A stretch of DNA of 7,684 bases from Clostridiales bacterium (lineage in GTDB: Bacteria > Bacillota_A > Clostridia > Christensenellales > Christensenellaceae), in contig QANA01000051.1 in NCBI GenBank assembly GCA_003149735.1, positions 10,608 to 18,291 of the forward strand, read 5' to 3'. Under the pieces are notes generated by a model. That model saw only the letters and a program-made list of their open reading frames with translations, was not told the origin of the DNA and did not search any database. How positions within the stretch are numbered: the first letter of the stretch is position 1; each line of letters begins with the position of its first letter. The translations under genes were made by a program, and so were the position numbers. Below, piece after piece: positions 6,276-7,684 of this stretch.

Positions 6276-6659
6276 TTATGAACGGTTGCGTTCAAAGCTT
6301 AAGTACTCATTCCCCCGGAACCGCAGCATTCCTTCGTCCCCTTCTGCCAGCAAACCGTATTCCTGCCCTGTTACGGCAAATTCGCTCCTGTCCCCGCTGG
6401 GAAATTGAAAAGTCACCCAGTATCGAGTAACCCCACTGGAAGTGTGCATCGTGTGATGGGCATCAAAATTGGTAGTATCTCCGGAATAGGAACTGCGCTT
6501 GCAAACCACTTTTGCGCTCACATCCAGTATGGGCGACGCATGGTTTTTGCGGTTATTTGCAATACTTTTTACAATGCTGTATACAAACACTCCCAACATC
6601 AAAGCAAATACGATGAAGAATAGTACAAAAAAAATATCAATACCGCCAAATCCAAACAT
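6276..6659 (-). CDS. DUF2500-like small membrane protein of unknown function
   Basis: The 127-residue product has one hydrophobic segment at about residues 9-30 (IFFVLFFIVFALMLGVFVYSIV), so it is probably anchored in the cytoplasmic membrane by its N-terminus. A soluble domain follows. Its C-terminal part, RYWVTFQFPSGDRSEFAV then TGQEYGLLAEGDEGMLRFRG then YLSFER, matches my memory of the DUF2500 family, whose function is unknown. I chose the ATG at 6659 because AAGGGAAGG lies just upstream. An in-frame ATG at 6677 (six more residues, EREGN) has no Shine-Dalgarno, and those extra codons are simply the ribosome-binding site read as protein. The gene sits between tuf and the S10 promoter, and is likely expressed by read-through from tuf. 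No link to translation is evident from sequence. Confidence 0.85.
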   Translation of the reverse strand: MFGFGGIDIFFVLFFIVFALMLGVFVYSIVKSIANNRKNHASPILDVSAKVVCKRSSYSGDTTNFDAHHTMHTSSGVTRYWVTFQFPSGDRSEFAVTGQEYGLLAEGDEGMLRFRGNEYLSFERNRS

Positions 6660-6689
6660 ATTTCCTTCCCTTTCCATTATATATAACGA

Positions 6690-6715
6690 GCAGCCGCCAG
6701 AAAACCGACGGCTGC
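6690..6715 (-). terminator. Hairpin after tuf, weak or partial terminator
   Basis: On the minus strand GCAGCCGTC pairs with GGCGGCTGC (9 bp with one G-U pair) around an 8 nt loop, starting 12 nt after the tuf stop codon. The sequence that follows, TCGTTATATATAAT, is AT-rich but not a T-run. This may be a weak terminator that lets some transcripts continue into the DUF2500 gene, or a 3' end stabiliser for tuf mRNA. The stem is clear; the role is inferred. Confidence 0.45.
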
Positions 6716-6727
6716 CCTGATGATATT

Positions 6728-7684
6728 TTACTCAATAATGCTGGCTACAACGCCGGAACCAACGGTTCTGCCGCCTTCACGAATTGCGAAGCGCAGTCCC
6801 TGCTCGATTGCGATGGGCGTGATCAGCGTGATCTCCATGCGAATGTTATCGCCGGGCATTACCATCTCTACGCCTTCCGGCAACTTGATTACACCGGTTA
6901 CGTCGGTCGTTCTGAAGTAGAACTGCGGACGATAGCCATTGAAGAACGGTGTATGTCTGCCACCCTCTTCCTTGGTCAGTACGTATACCTCGGAATTGAA
7001 GTGCGTATGCGGATGAATTGAACCGGGTTTCGCCAATACCTGGCCTCTCTCGATTTCGTTTCTCTGTACGCCTCTCAGCAGCAAACCAATGTTGTCGCCT
7101 GCAATTGCCTGCTCCAGAATCTTACGGAACATCTCTACGCCCGTAACTACGATATTTCTCGTCTCATGCGTCAAGCCGACCAGCTCTACCGTATCCTGTA
7201 CCTTTACTGCGCCTCTCTCTACTCTGCCGGTTGCTACCGTGCCACGGCCGGTAATCGAGAAGACGTCCTCTACCGGCATCAGGAAGGGCAGGTCAGATGC
7301 TCTCTCGGGTGTCGGAATGTAGTTATCTACTGCTTCCATCAACTCCAGAATGCATGCGCACTCGGGATCCGTCGGTTCTCCTCCGGAAATCATGTGGTTC
7401 AGTGCATTCAGTGCGGAACCCTTGATCATCGGAATCTCATCGCCCGGGAAGTCATACTCGGAAAGCAGATCTCTTACTTCCATCTCTACCAGCTCAAGCA
7501 GCTCTTCGTCGTCTACCATATCTACCTTGTTCAGGAATACGATCAGGTATTTTACGCCTACCTGTCTTGCCAGCAGAATGTGCTCTCTCGTCTGCGGCAT
7601 CGGACCGTCTGCTGCAGATACAACCAGAATTGCTCCGTCCATCTGCGCTGCGCCCGTGATCATGTTCTTTACATAGTCTGCGTG
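6728..7684 (-). CDS. tuf: Elongation factor Tu, C-terminal 318 residues (5' end cut by window edge)
   Basis: EF-Tu delivers aminoacyl-tRNA to the ribosomal A site and hydrolyses GTP on codon recognition. The open frame runs off the window edge at 7684. The visible part starts at [19 protein letters not shown], so the P-loop, switch I and the DCPG of the G3 motif lie outside. The first residue is the histidine equivalent to E. coli His84, the GTPase-activating residue. NKVD (G4) is at fragment residues 52-55 and SAL (G5) at 90-92. Domain 2 follows ([26 protein letters not shown]), then domain 3 ([26 protein letters not shown]) to the end [20 protein letters not shown]. Adding about 83 missing residues gives the normal length of about 400. 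An internal ATG at 7663 should not be taken as the start. Confidence 0.99.
   Translation of the reverse strand, partial: HADYVKNMITGAAQMDGAILVVSAADGPMPQTREHILLARQVGVKYLIVFLNKVDMVDDEELLELVEMEVRDLLSEYDFPGDEIPMIKGSALNALNHMISGGEPTDPECACILELMEAVDNYIPTPERASDLPFLMPVEDVFSITGRGTVATGRVERGAVKVQDTVELVGLTHETRNIVVTGVEMFRKILEQAIAGDNIGLLLRGVQRNEIERGQVLAKPGSIHPHTHFNSEVYVLTKEEGGRHTPFFNGYRPQFYFRTTDVTGVIKLPEGVEMVMPGDNIRMEITLITPIAIEQGLRFAIREGGRTVGSGVVASIIE

Noticed and set aside
6116..6430. Plus-strand open frames of 86-104 codons over the leader and DUF2500 gene
   Set aside because: They are antisense to a recognisable protein and a structured leader, with no ribosome-binding site or family resemblance seen.
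6660..6700. Possible promoter for the DUF2500 gene using TATAAT at 6681-6676
   Set aside because: The hexamer 17 bp upstream is a poor -35 (TTTTCT) lying in the hairpin, and the resulting 5' leader would be only about 10 nt.
1..7684. Search for mobile elements, CRISPR-like repeats, tRNA or rRNA genes, or an unfamiliar gene system
   Set aside because: None was found; the window is filled by conserved translation genes in standard order, with the DUF2500 gene as the only non-canonical coding insert.

Overview
The window is the upstream part of a bacterial S10-spc ribosomal-protein cluster. All genes lie on the minus strand, so transcription runs from high to low coordinates. Read that way, the order is: tuf (5' end cut off by the window edge), a small membrane protein of the DUF2500 type, then rpsJ, rplC, rplD, rplW, rplB, rpsS, rplV, rpsC, rplP, rpmC, rpsQ, rplN, rplX and the first 43 codons of rplE (cut off at position 1). 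From rpsJ onward this is the canonical bacterial order.

The proteins point to a Gram-positive-type (Bacillota) genome, probably Clostridia or Negativicutes rather than Bacilli. Three traits suggest this: an L24 with an intact CxxC/CxxC zinc ribbon, an L22 with a charged N-terminal extension of about 20 residues, and strong AGGAGG-type ribosome-binding sites in front of most genes. The exact lineage cannot be fixed from the window alone.

Layout: 6728-7684 is tuf. 6660-6727 is a short spacer with a GC-rich hairpin. 6276-6659 is the DUF2500 gene. 5977-6275 has no gene but holds a near-consensus sigma-A promoter (TTGCAA, 17 bp, TATAAT) and a leader of about 215 nt with at least five predicted hairpins. 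1-5976 is the tightly packed ribosomal-protein operon, with gaps of 13-35 nt or overlaps of 1-23 nt. Several genes use non-ATG starts: rplW (GTG), rplE (TTG) and probably rpmC (TTG).

Functionally, the ribosomal proteins are made together from one transcript. EF-Tu, the tRNA delivery factor, comes from the adjoining str-type region. The structured leader before rpsJ is the natural place for autogenous control of the operon, as L4 does in E. coli, but this leader's ligand is not known from sequence. I found no mobile element, CRISPR array, tRNA, rRNA or unfamiliar multi-gene system. Apart from the leader and the DUF2500 insertion this is an ordinary core-genome region.
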